A stretch of DNA of 64,000 nt from Halobacterium sp. DL1 (GTDB taxonomy: Archaea; Halobacteriota; Halobacteria; Halobacteriales; Halobacteriaceae), in contig CP007060.1 in the NCBI GenBank assembly GCA_000230955.3, positions 1,116,001-1,180,000 on the forward strand. Direction: 5' to 3'. Below are positions 15,908 to 24,350 of this stretch, piece by piece (position 1 is the first letter of the stretch; each line of letters opens with the position of its first letter). A program made the position numbers and the translations under genes. The notes under the pieces are model-generated. The model searched no databases, was not told where the DNA came from, and saw nothing but the letters and a program-made list of their open reading frames with translations.

Positions 15908-17986
15908 ATGGTAGGTGCATTCGACTTCGCGCCCGCGATTCCGCTGCTGCCGTTCGCATCGTTCCTCATCGCGCTACTGGTGGGCTACTTCGCCCCCCGT
16001 CTGCTGCCGAAGGGCGGCGCGGTCCCCGGCATCCTGGCGACCGCCGGGTCGCTCGCGCTCTCGGTCTGGGCGTTCCTCGCGGTGAGCGGTGGCGACTACT
16101 ACGCCGAGACCATCTACACGTGGGTGGTGGCCGAGGAGGCGTTCAGCCTCCACTTCGGCATCCTGCTCGACCCGCTGTCGACGATGATGCTCGTCATCGT
16201 CTCGCTGGTCGCGTTCCTCGTCCACGTGTTCAGCCTCGGCTACATGAACGACGAGGGCGAGACGGGCCTCCCCCGGTACTACGCCGGCCTCGGCCTGTTC
16301 ACGTTCTCGATGCTCTCGTTCGTCGTCGCGGACAACCTCCTGATGGCGTTCATGTTCTTCGAGCTGGTCGGGCTCTGCTCGTTCCTGCTCATCGGGTTCT
16401 GGTTCCGCGAGCCCGGCCCGCCGAGCGCAGCGAAGAAGGCGTTCCTGGTCACCCGCTTCGGTGACTACTTCTTCCTCATCGGCGTCGTCGCCATCTTCGC
16501 GACGTTCGGCACGTCGCGGTTCATCGCGACGGGTTCTGGGGCAGAGAGCTTCCCGCACCTCGCCGAACTGGCCATCCAGGCCGTCAACGGAGAGGGGGCG
16601 ATGCCCGAACAGGTCGCGTCGTTCCTCGACGTGGTCGGCATGAGCGCCCAGACGTGGTTCGCCATCCTGGGCCTACTCGTGCTCGGGGGCGTCATCGGGA
16701 AGTCCGCGCAGTTCCCGCTACACACGTGGCTGCCCGACGCGATGGAGGGTCCCACGCCCGTCTCCGCGCTCATCCACGCCGCGACGATGGTGGCGGCCGG
16801 CGTCTACCTCGTCGCGCGCATGTACGGCTTCTACGCGCTGCTCCCGACCGTCCTCGCCATCATCGCGCTGGTCGGCGGGTTCACCGCGCTGTTCGCCGCG
16901 ACGATGGGCGTCGTGAAAGACGAGATCAAGCAGGTGCTCGCGTACTCGACCATCAGCCAGTACGGCTACATGATGCTCGGGCTGGGAGCGGGCGGCTACG
17001 TCGCCGCGACCTTCCACCTGATGACACACGCGTTCTTCAAGGCGCTGCTGTTCCTCGGCGCCGGGTCGGTCATCATCGCGATGCACCACAACGAGGACAT
17101 GTGGGACATGGGCGGCCTGAAGGAGAAGATGCCCGTGACATACTACACGTTCCTCTCCGGGAGTCTCGCGCTCGCCGGCATCGTGCCGTTCGCGGGCTTC
17201 TGGTCGAAGGACGAGGTGCTGTTCTACGCAGCCAACTACGGCCTCGGAGAGAGCCCGATTCTGCTCGCCGCGTACGCGATGGGCCTGCTCGCGGTGCTGT
17301 TCACGGGCTTCTACACGTTCCGCATGGTGCTGCTCACCTTCCACGGTGACGCACGGTCGGACACGGCCCGCGACCCGCACGGCGTCGGCTGGAACGTGAA
17401 GTTCCCGCTCGTCGTGCTCGGCATTCTCGCCGCGACGGCCGGCCTCGTCAACATGACGCCGGTCGCGGAGCTCACGGGCGCACACATCGAGTTCCTCCAC
17501 CAGTGGCTGGTCATCCCCGAGGGCAGCAACTTCGCCGCGCTCGGCTACGACCACTACCACCAGCTGCTCGTGGACTTCTCAGGCTACGGCGAGGCCGAAC
17601 TCTCGCCGCTGCTGCCCGGTGCAGTGTCGCTGGCGCTCGCGCTCACCGGCGCGGGCCTGGCGTGGTTCCTCTACAGCGGTGACGAGCCGACCGAGCACAC
17701 CGAGAAGCTCGGCGCCGCCAAGACGGTACTGTACAACAACTACTACCAGGACGAGTACCAGGTGTGGCTCGCCGAGGGGCTCACGCTCCCCATCGCGCGC
17801 GCTGCCAACACCTTCGACCAGGGAATCGTCGACGGCGTCGTCAACGGCCTCAGCAGCGTGAGCCTGTTCGCGGGCGGTCGCATCAAGCGCGTACAGGACG
17901 GGCTGGTGACCCACTACGCCGCGATGCTCGCCATCGGTCTGGTCGCACTCCTGGTGGCCTTCGGCCTCCTCGGGGGGTGGTTCTGA
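15908..17986 (+). CDS. nuoL: complex I subunit L (antiporter-like, distal pump)
   Basis: A 692-residue polytopic protein of the NuoL/ND5 family, the distal proton-pumping module. Conserved pieces include FFELVGLCSFLLIGFWF with the key Glu, KSAQFPLHTWLPDAMEGPTP, SALIHAATMVAAGVYL and KQVLAYSTISQYGYM with the central Lys. After the 14-helix core comes the amphipathic lateral helix region and a last anchoring helix near the C-terminus, as expected for this subunit. The stop is followed directly by the nuoM ATG with no gap. Confidence 0.95.
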   Translation: MVGAFDFAPAIPLLPFASFLIALLVGYFAPRLLPKGGAVPGILATAGSLALSVWAFLAVSGGDYYAETIYTWVVAEEAFSLHFGILLDPLSTMMLVIVSLVAFLVHVFSLGYMNDEGETGLPRYYAGLGLFTFSMLSFVVADNLLMAFMFFELVGLCSFLLIGFWFREPGPPSAAKKAFLVTRFGDYFFLIGVVAIFATFGTSRFIATGSGAESFPHLAELAIQAVNGEGAMPEQVASFLDVVGMSAQTWFAILGLLVLGGVIGKSAQFPLHTWLPDAMEGPTPVSALIHAATMVAAGVYLVARMYGFYALLPTVLAIIALVGGFTALFAATMGVVKDEIKQVLAYSTISQYGYMMLGLGAGGYVAATFHLMTHAFFKALLFLGAGSVIIAMHHNEDMWDMGGLKEKMPVTYYTFLSGSLALAGIVPFAGFWSKDEVLFYAANYGLGESPILLAAYAMGLLAVLFTGFYTFRMVLLTFHGDARSDTARDPHGVGWNVKFPLVVLGILAATAGLVNMTPVAELTGAHIEFLHQWLVIPEGSNFAALGYDHYHQLLVDFSGYGEAELSPLLPGAVSLALALTGAGLAWFLYSGDEPTEHTEKLGAAKTVLYNNYYQDEYQVWLAEGLTLPIARAANTFDQGIVDGVVNGLSSVSLFAGGRIKRVQDGLVTHYAAMLAIGLVALLVAFGLLGGWF

Positions 17987-19540
17987 ATGATTATCGAAGC
18001 ACTCATCGCTGTCACGCTGGTTTCGGCCGTCGTCGTGATGCTCGCCCCCGACCGGGTGGCGGGCAAACTCGCGCTCGGCCTCAGCCTGCTCCCCGTCGTG
18101 GGGAGTCTCTGGATGTACGCGCAGTTCGACGCGGTCGGCAACGCTCTCTTCGACGAGGGCAGCCTCGCGTTCGAGACGATGACGCAGTGGATCACGGTCG
18201 GTCCGTACGCGCTCAACTGGCACGTCGGCGTCGACGGCATCAGCATGCCGCTCGTCGTCCTGACGACGGTGCTCACGTCGCTCGCCATCATGAGCGCGTG
18301 GACGCCCATCGACTCCCGGCAGAGCCAGTTCTACGCGCTCATGCTGTTCATGGAGGCGAGCCTCCTGGGCGTGTTCACGGCGCTGGACTTCATCGTCTGG
18401 TTCGTCTTCTGGGAGTTCGTCCTGGTGCCGATGTACTTCCTCATCGGCATCTGGGGCGGGCCGCGCCGGAAGTACGCCGCGATCAAGTTCTTCGTCTACA
18501 CGAACGTCGCCAGCCTGGTGATGTTCATCGGGTTCGTGGCGCTCGTGTTCGCGCTCCCGGTCGCGACGATGGACCTGCCCGCCATCGCCGGCGCGCTGCA
18601 GGCCGGCGAGTTCCAGACGACGTACGGCCTCGGCGCCGAGGGCCTGAAGACCGTCGCGTTCTTCGCGATGTTCTTCGGCTTCGCGGTGAAGGTGCCGACC
18701 ATTCCGCTACACACGTGGCTGCCGGACGCCCACGTGCAGGCGCCCACCCCGGCCTCGGTGATGCTGGCGGGCGTCCTCCTGAAGATGGGTACGTACGCCC
18801 TGCTCCGGTTCAACTTCACGCTCCTGCCGGGCGTCGCCGCCGACTACGCGGTGCTCATCGCCGCCATCGCGGTGGCGTCGGTCATCTACGGTGCGATGCT
18901 CGCGCTCGCCCAGCAGGACCTCAAGCGCATCGTGGCGTACTCCTCCGTTTCCTCGATGGGGTACGTCATCCTCGGACTCGTCGCGTACAACCACTACGGG
19001 CTCGGCGGCGCGACGTTCCAGATGGTCGCCCACGGCCTCATCTCCGGTCTGATGTTCATGTGCGTCGGTGTCATCTACAACACCGCCCACACCCGGATGG
19101 TCGGGGACCTCTCGGGCATCGCGGACCGCATGCCCGTCACCGCGGCGGTGTTCGTCGCCGCCGCGTTCGGCTACATGGGGCTGCCGCTGATGGCCGGCTT
19201 CGCCGGCGAGGTGTTCATCTTCCTCGGCGGCTTCTCGGCCACGTTCGCCTACGCCCAGCTGTTCACGGCGCTCGCGATGTTCGGCATCGTCATCGTCGCC
19301 GGCTACCTCCTGTTCGCCATGCAGCGGGTCCTCTTCGGCCCGTTCCGGGTGGACACGGACTACGACATCGTGCCTGCAGCCGTCCACGACACGACGCCTA
19401 TCGTCGTGTTGCTGCTACTGGTCATCCTGCTCGGCACGGTACCGGACGTGTTCTTCGCCATGATCCTGGACGCCGTCGACCCGATGGTCGGCTCGGTCCA
19501 GTCTACGATGGCGCTGCCACTCGGGGGTGAGTTCCTGTGA
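17987..19540 (+). CDS. nuoM: complex I subunit M (antiporter-like)
   Basis: A 517-residue protein with about 14 membrane helices, NuoM/ND4 family. Landmarks are WEFVLVPMYFLIGIWGG with the conserved Glu, KVPTIPLHTWLPDAHVQAPT, SVMLAGVLLKMGTYALLRF with the helix-7 Lys, and LKRIVAYSSVSSMGYV. It forms one of the three homologous proton channels. Its stop overlaps the nuoN start by 4 nt. Length and motif set are complete, with no sign of disruption. Confidence 0.95.
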   Translation: MIIEALIAVTLVSAVVVMLAPDRVAGKLALGLSLLPVVGSLWMYAQFDAVGNALFDEGSLAFETMTQWITVGPYALNWHVGVDGISMPLVVLTTVLTSLAIMSAWTPIDSRQSQFYALMLFMEASLLGVFTALDFIVWFVFWEFVLVPMYFLIGIWGGPRRKYAAIKFFVYTNVASLVMFIGFVALVFALPVATMDLPAIAGALQAGEFQTTYGLGAEGLKTVAFFAMFFGFAVKVPTIPLHTWLPDAHVQAPTPASVMLAGVLLKMGTYALLRFNFTLLPGVAADYAVLIAAIAVASVIYGAMLALAQQDLKRIVAYSSVSSMGYVILGLVAYNHYGLGGATFQMVAHGLISGLMFMCVGVIYNTAHTRMVGDLSGIADRMPVTAAVFVAAAFGYMGLPLMAGFAGEVFIFLGGFSATFAYAQLFTALAMFGIVIVAGYLLFAMQRVLFGPFRVDTDYDIVPAAVHDTTPIVVLLLLVILLGTVPDVFFAMILDAVDPMVGSVQSTMALPLGGEFL

Positions 19541-21021
19541 CGGAACTGCCACCCCTCACCCCCCAGCTGATTCTGGGGGCGACGGCGATTCTCGTCATCG
19601 GCGTAAGCGCTATCGCGCCCGACGACGAGAGCAACACCCTGCTGGCCGCCATCAGCGCGGCGGGCACGCTGCTCACCGCGGGCGTCGCGGCGTGGTTCCT
19701 CGCCGCCGGCACGGGCGACTTCCAGTTCGTGCAGTTCGACGGCGCGCTCGTCGTGGACGCGTTGAGCCTCTTCTTCGCGTTCATCGTCGGGAGCGTCGGG
19801 ACGCTCGTCGTCGTGGCGAGCTACGACTACCTCGAGGGAAGCCGGAACATCGCGGCGTACTACTCGCTCGTGCTGCTCGCGGCCACGGGGATGACCCTGA
19901 TGGCGTCCGCGAACAGCCTCGCAACGGTGTTCGTCAGCATCGAACTGGCGAGTCTCCCGTCGTTCGCGCTGGTCGCGTTCCTGAAGAATGACCGGGGCAG
20001 CGTCGAGTCTGGTCTGAAGTACTTCCTCATCGGGGCACTGTCGTCGGCGGTGATGGCCTACGGTATCAGCCTCATCTACGCGTCGACCGGCACCCTGCTG
20101 CTCCAGAACATCGCCGAGACGCTCGACACTCAGCAGTTCGTCGGCGTGCTCGGCCTGGGCATCGTGATGCTCACCGGCGGCTTCGCGTTCAAGACCGCCT
20201 CCGTGCCGTTCCACTTCTGGGCGCCGGAGGCCTACGAGGGAGCGCCCGCACCAATTAGCGCGTTCCTCTCCTCGGCGTCGAAGGCGGCCGGCTTCGCCGT
20301 GGCGTTCCGTGTGTTCACGACCGCCTTCCCGCTGGAGGCGCTGGCGACCACCGTCGTCGACTGGTCGCTGCTGTTCGCGGTGCTCGCAGTCGTCACGATG
20401 ACGCTCGGTAACTTCGCCGCGGCCACCCAGGACAACGTCAAGCGGATGCTCGCGTACTCCTCCGTCGGCCACGCGGGCTACGTGCTCATCGGCCTCGCCG
20501 CCATCCAGAGCGGCGCGGGCGCGGAGAACTCCTTCGTGCTCGGCGCGTCGATGATGCACCTGCTCGTCTACGGCTTCATGAACACGGGCGCGTTCCTGTT
20601 CGTCGCGCTCGCCGAGTACTGGGGCGTCGGCCGGACGTTCGAGGACTACAACGGTCTCGCCGAGCGCGCCCCCGTGGCGTGTGTCGCGATGACCGTCTTC
20701 GTGTTCAGCCTCGCCGGCCTCCCCGTGGGCGGCGGCTTCCTCTCGAAGTACCTGCTGTTCGCGGGCGCGGTGCAGTCCGGGTTCGCGTGGCTCGCCGCCA
20801 TCGCGGCCCTCAACAGCGCGCTGTCGCTGTTCTACTACTCGCGGGTCGTGAAGGCGCTCTGGATCGAGGACCCGGCAGACGACCTCTCGCTGCGCGGCAC
20901 GCCGACCGGCCTCTACACCGCCGTCGTCGCGGCCGCCGTGGTGACCGTCGTCCTGCTGTTCGCCTTCGATCCGGTCGCACAGACCGCGATTCACGCTGCT
21001 GGCGTGCTCTTCGGCGTCTAA
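19537..21021 (+). CDS. nuoN: complex I subunit N (antiporter-like)
   Basis: A 494-residue protein with about 14 helices, NuoN/ND2 family, closing the operon. It has FVSIELASLPSFALVAFLK with the conserved Glu, TASVPFHFWAPEAYEGAPAP, SSASKAAGFAVAFRVF with the conserved Lys, and VKRMLAYSSVGHAGYV. The GTG start lies in the end of nuoM. The next gene has its own TATA-like element 54 nt downstream, so the operon most likely ends here. NuoE, F and G are absent on both sides. Confidence 0.95.
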   Translation: MTELPPLTPQLILGATAILVIGVSAIAPDDESNTLLAAISAAGTLLTAGVAAWFLAAGTGDFQFVQFDGALVVDALSLFFAFIVGSVGTLVVVASYDYLEGSRNIAAYYSLVLLAATGMTLMASANSLATVFVSIELASLPSFALVAFLKNDRGSVESGLKYFLIGALSSAVMAYGISLIYASTGTLLLQNIAETLDTQQFVGVLGLGIVMLTGGFAFKTASVPFHFWAPEAYEGAPAPISAFLSSASKAAGFAVAFRVFTTAFPLEALATTVVDWSLLFAVLAVVTMTLGNFAAATQDNVKRMLAYSSVGHAGYVLIGLAAIQSGAGAENSFVLGASMMHLLVYGFMNTGAFLFVALAEYWGVGRTFEDYNGLAERAPVACVAMTVFVFSLAGLPVGGGFLSKYLLFAGAVQSGFAWLAAIAALNSALSLFYYSRVVKALWIEDPADDLSLRGTPTGLYTAVVAAAVVTVVLLFAFDPVAQTAIHAAGVLFGV

Positions 21022-21075
21022 CGCCGGGGCACACAGCGGTACCTTTTAGCGGGCGGGAGCGATACCTCAGACCGA

Positions 21076-22485
21076 ATGGTTTCTCGGCTCGTGCTCGGTT
21101 GCGGGACGACGGGCCACGCCCTCGTGCAGTCGTTCGCAGGTCGACGCGGCGACCTGTTCGTCATCGACCCGGACGAGAGCCGCGTGGAGTCGCTGCGCAA
21201 CGAGAAGGTCGCGGCCGAGGTTGGCGACGTCACGGACCCCGACGCGATTCGACGCCCGGACCAGGCCGTCGACCTCGTCGTTGTGGCGGCGGACGCCGCC
21301 GAGGTCAACCGACTCGCGGCCGACGCCGCCCGCGAGGTGTACCCGGACGCCGAACTCGTGGCGATGCTCGGCTTCGAGGCGACCAACCACGACAGGGCGG
21401 CCCTCGAGTCGCTGGCCGACCGAGTCGTCGACCCGGGCGCAGCGATTCTCGACCACGTCGAGGAGGTGACGTCGACCGGCGCGTCCGCTCGACTGCAGGC
21501 GCTCCGCGAGGTGCTCAACGGCATCGAGGGGACCCTCGGCGTCTTCATGCACGACAACCCCGACCCGGACGCCATCGCGGCCGCCGTCGGCCTCCAGCGA
21601 CTCGCCGAGGACGCGGGCGTCGACTCCGAGGCGTGCTACTTCGGGGAGATATCCCACCAGGAGAACCGGGCGTTCGTCAACCTCCTCGACCTGGACGTCC
21701 GGAACCTTACGACCGGGGCCGACCTGGACTACGACGCCGTGGCGCTCGTCGACCACTCCGCCCCGGGGGTCAACGACCAGCTACCGCCGGACACGGACGT
21801 CGACATCATCATCGACCACCACCCGCCCAAGGCCGACGTGGACGCCGACTTCGTGGACATCCGCGAGGAGATGGGCGCCGCCAGCACAATCCTCGTGGAG
21901 TACCTCAGGGGGTACAACATCGACATCGACACGTCGGTGGCGACAGCACTGCTGTACGGCATCAGGGTGGACACGAAGGACTTCGCCCGGGAGATCACCA
22001 TCGACGACTTCGAGGCGGGCGCGTGGCTGCTCCCGCAGGCCGACACGGACGTCCTCGAACGCATCGAGACGCCGTCGATGAGCGCGGACACCTTGGACAC
22101 CATCGCTGCCGCCATCCGCAATCGTGAACTCGACGGCTCAATGCTGGCCTCCTGCGTCGGCGCCATCGCCGACCGCGACACGCTCGCGCAGGCCGCCGAC
22201 CGCCTGCTCGCGATGCGTGGGGTGACCGTCACCTTCGTCTACGGGTTCACCGAGGGCACCATCTACGTCTCCGCGCGCTCCCGCGGGAAGGACATCGACC
22301 TCGGCGCGGTGTTGCGGGAGGCGTTCGGCGACCAGGGGAGCGCGGGCGGGCACGCCGACATGGCGGGCGCACAGCTCCCCCTGGGGCTGTTCAACGAGGT
22401 CGACGAGGCCGCAGAGGAGACGCTCACGGAGATGGTTCAGGACGTGGTGTCGTCGCGCTTCTTCGACGCGGTCCGCGGGGAGTGA
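21076..22485 (+). CDS. DHH family phosphoesterase with N-terminal TrkA-N (RCK) domain
   Basis: A 469-residue fusion. Residues 1-110 are a Rossmann RCK/TrkA-N domain opening with VLGCGTTGHALVQSF and an Asp at the end of the second strand (VIDPDESR). Residues 150-460 are a DHH-DHHA1 phosphoesterase: MHDNPDPDAIA (H159, D160, D163, D165), a metal Asp at 226 in LVDHSAP, DHHPP at 247-251, and the C-terminal GGHADMAGAQ substrate loop. DHH enzymes cleave nanoRNA, pAp or cyclic di-nucleotides with Mn2+. The RCK domain suggests control by a nucleotide ligand. A TATA-like CTTTTAG sits 27-33 nt before the ATG. A CBS/ParB-like gene follows 32 nt later. Confidence 0.88.
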   Translation: MVSRLVLGCGTTGHALVQSFAGRRGDLFVIDPDESRVESLRNEKVAAEVGDVTDPDAIRRPDQAVDLVVVAADAAEVNRLAADAAREVYPDAELVAMLGFEATNHDRAALESLADRVVDPGAAILDHVEEVTSTGASARLQALREVLNGIEGTLGVFMHDNPDPDAIAAAVGLQRLAEDAGVDSEACYFGEISHQENRAFVNLLDLDVRNLTTGADLDYDAVALVDHSAPGVNDQLPPDTDVDIIIDHHPPKADVDADFVDIREEMGAASTILVEYLRGYNIDIDTSVATALLYGIRVDTKDFAREITIDDFEAGAWLLPQADTDVLERIETPSMSADTLDTIAAAIRNRELDGSMLASCVGAIADRDTLAQAADRLLAMRGVTVTFVYGFTEGTIYVSARSRGKDIDLGAVLREAFGDQGSAGGHADMAGAQLPLGLFNEVDEAAEETLTEMVQDVVSSRFFDAVRGE

Positions 22486-22517
22486 GCTTTTGGCAGTCGG
22501 TGCCCAAGGGCTCGGTG

Positions 22518-23339
22518 ATGGACCAGGCGTTCGAGTACGACGGGACCAAACCGAAGGTCGAGGACTACATGACGCGGGACGTGGCCACCGTCTCGCCCGA
22601 CGACTCGGTCCGCGACGTCGCGACGCGCATCTCCGAGAGCGAGCACAACGGCTTCCCGGTCTGTGAGGGACGGCGCGTCGAGGGGTTCGTCTCGGCGCGA
22701 GACCTCCTGCTCTCGGACCCCGAGGAGCTCGTGTTCAAGGCGATGAGCGACGAACTCATCGTCGCGCACCCGGAGATGAAGGTGACCGACGCCGCCCGCG
22801 TCATCCTCCGGTCGGGCATCCAGAAGCTCCCGGTCGTCGACGACGCCGGCAACCTCGTCGGAATCATCTCGAACTCGGACGTCATCCGCTCGCAGATCGA
22901 ACGCGCGACCCCCGAGAAGGTGGGGAAGCTCAAACGCACCCTGGAGACGATTCACGGCATCGAGGCCACCGAGGAGCGGCGCTCGGTGCGACTCGCGGAC
23001 ATCGTGCCGACCCAGGGGAAGGTGTACGCCGACGAACTGGAGGGACGGAGCTACGAACTGGAACACGGCCTCGCGGAGCCACTCGTGGTCATCGACAACA
23101 GCGGGGAGAGCGGCAGCGACGACGGCGACCTGCTGCTCGCGGACGGCCACCACCGTGTGATGGCCGCCGAGCGCTCGGGCATCGAGGAGATGGACGCCTA
23201 CGTCATCGTTCTCGGGAAGCGCGTCGACCTGGGGATGGCGCGCACCGCCGAGAAGGAGGGCCTGGAGTCCATCTCGGACATCAGCGTCGTCGACTATGCG
23301 CGCCACCCGCTCGTCGAGACCATCGAGCGACTCCAGTAG
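22518..23339 (+). CDS. CBS-pair protein with ParB-like C-terminal domain
   Basis: A 273-residue protein. Residues 14-130 form a pair of CBS domains, seen as VEDYMTRDVATVSPDDSVRD, GFVSARDLLL, then ILRSGIQKLPVVDDAGNLVG and IISNSDVIRSQ. Such pairs bind adenine nucleotides. Residues 155-255 resemble a ParB/sulfiredoxin-fold domain with LADGHHRVMAAERSGIEE, where ParB proteins have a nucleotide-binding G-x-R-R type box. The ATG at 22518 is favoured over a GTG that overlaps the upstream stop. It is probably co-transcribed with the DHH gene. The combination suggests nucleotide sensing coupled to a nucleotide-binding or hydrolysing module, but the target is unknown. Confidence 0.8.
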   Translation: MDQAFEYDGTKPKVEDYMTRDVATVSPDDSVRDVATRISESEHNGFPVCEGRRVEGFVSARDLLLSDPEELVFKAMSDELIVAHPEMKVTDAARVILRSGIQKLPVVDDAGNLVGIISNSDVIRSQIERATPEKVGKLKRTLETIHGIEATEERRSVRLADIVPTQGKVYADELEGRSYELEHGLAEPLVVIDNSGESGSDDGDLLLADGHHRVMAAERSGIEEMDAYVIVLGKRVDLGMARTAEKEGLESISDISVVDYARHPLVETIERLQ

Positions 23340-23376
23340 CGTCTTCTCGCCAGTTCCCTCTCTTCGTCTCCGACGT

Positions 23377-24219
23377 TCAGGCCTCGGTGACGTTCAGCGC
23401 GTCGTCGATGCGGAGCGTGAGGCTCTCCTCGCCGACCTCGACGTCGAGTTCGACCTCGATCGGGTCCTCGGCGACCACCGTCGCGTTGTCCCGCGAGTGC
23501 GCGAAGTCGAGCGCGGCGGGGAACTCCCGGCGAACGTCCACGCCGTGGTCGTAGTACAGCGAGACGACCGCGGGGTGCCGGAGCGCGGTCAGGCCGACCG
23601 GCACCTGGATGCCCATCCAGCAGCTCTCACAGTCGATGGAGACGGAGAGGTGACCGCCGTCGTCCCGGTCGAACTCGGTGGGGACCATCACGCCCGAGCA
23701 CGACGGGCAGACGCCGTCGACGGCTCGTTCGAGGTCCAGCTGAACGTCGCTGATGGAGAAGTCGACTATCTCGTGGATGTCGGCGCCCTCCGCGACGGAC
23801 GGCGGGACGGCGGTGACGTAGAACGCGTCGTGGTCCTCGCACTCGACAGTCAGCAGATGTTCCTCGTAGCGTGCGGTGAGCGCCTCGCCACATCGCGGAC
23901 AGTCGTGGTCGACGATGGCCTCACGAGGCTCCGGCTGGGACGTGTAGACGCCCGCCGCCACTGACCCGATGGCTTTCATGCCGGCGTACGTCGGCGCGTA
24001 CCCGCCCTCGCGCTTGACGACGAAGCGGTCGCGGAGCTTCCCGAGGTGGTAGTTGAACCGGCCGGCGTCGTCGAAGCCGACGGCCCGCCGGAGTTCGGCG
24101 AACTCCACCACGGAGCCGTCACCCGCGTGGCCCCGGTCCGTCAGTTCGCGGAGGATGGCCACCCTGGAGGGGTCGGAGAGGACGCCGAAGGCGTCCGCTG
24201 CGGTGTCGGGGTCGGTCAT
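23377..24219 (-). CDS. ArsR-like winged-helix regulator with C-terminal zinc-motif domain
   Basis: A 280-residue protein. Residues 5-85 are a winged helix of ArsR type (AFGVLSDPSRVAILRELTDR and DDAGRFNYHLGKLRDRFVV). The remainder has two clusters of Cys: C107-x2-C110 with C127, and C171-x2-C174 with C197-x2-C200, likely zinc sites. The domain order matches the haloarchaeal DUF7351-type regulators as I recall them. An AAAAG element 27 nt before the ATG at 24219 supports this start. It is divergent from an ABC exporter operon with repeated TTCTGGAA boxes in between, so it probably regulates that operon. The inducing signal is unknown. Confidence 0.85.
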   Translation of the reverse strand: MTDPDTAADAFGVLSDPSRVAILRELTDRGHAGDGSVVEFAELRRAVGFDDAGRFNYHLGKLRDRFVVKREGGYAPTYAGMKAIGSVAAGVYTSQPEPREAIVDHDCPRCGEALTARYEEHLLTVECEDHDAFYVTAVPPSVAEGADIHEIVDFSISDVQLDLERAVDGVCPSCSGVMVPTEFDRDDGGHLSVSIDCESCWMGIQVPVGLTALRHPAVVSLYYDHGVDVRREFPAALDFAHSRDNATVVAEDPIEVELDVEVGEESLTLRIDDALNVTEA

Positions 24220-24281
24220 GTCACGGAGTGCGCTCCCGGCCGACAAAAGCCCGTCGTGTCAGATTAGTTGGTGAACGCGTG

Positions 24282-24327
24282 TTCTGGAAGCGACCCAACA
24301 GAATAGTCATTCTGGAAACCATTAACC
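24282..24327 (+). promoter_or_regulatory. ABC exporter promoter with TTCTGGAA repeats and inverted repeat
   Basis: The octamer TTCTGGAA occurs twice (24282-24289 and 24310-24317), 28 bp apart. Between them lies AGAATAGTCATTCT (24300-24313), an inverted repeat with 5-bp arms. The second octamer abuts the TATA-like ATTAACC (24321-24327), whose centre is 28 nt from the exporter ATG. Binding there would overlap the BRE/TATA region. The adjacent divergent regulator is the obvious candidate binder; this is inference from position. Confidence 0.45.
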
Positions 24328-24350
24328 GGTGCCGTGGCGTTCCCTCCAGT

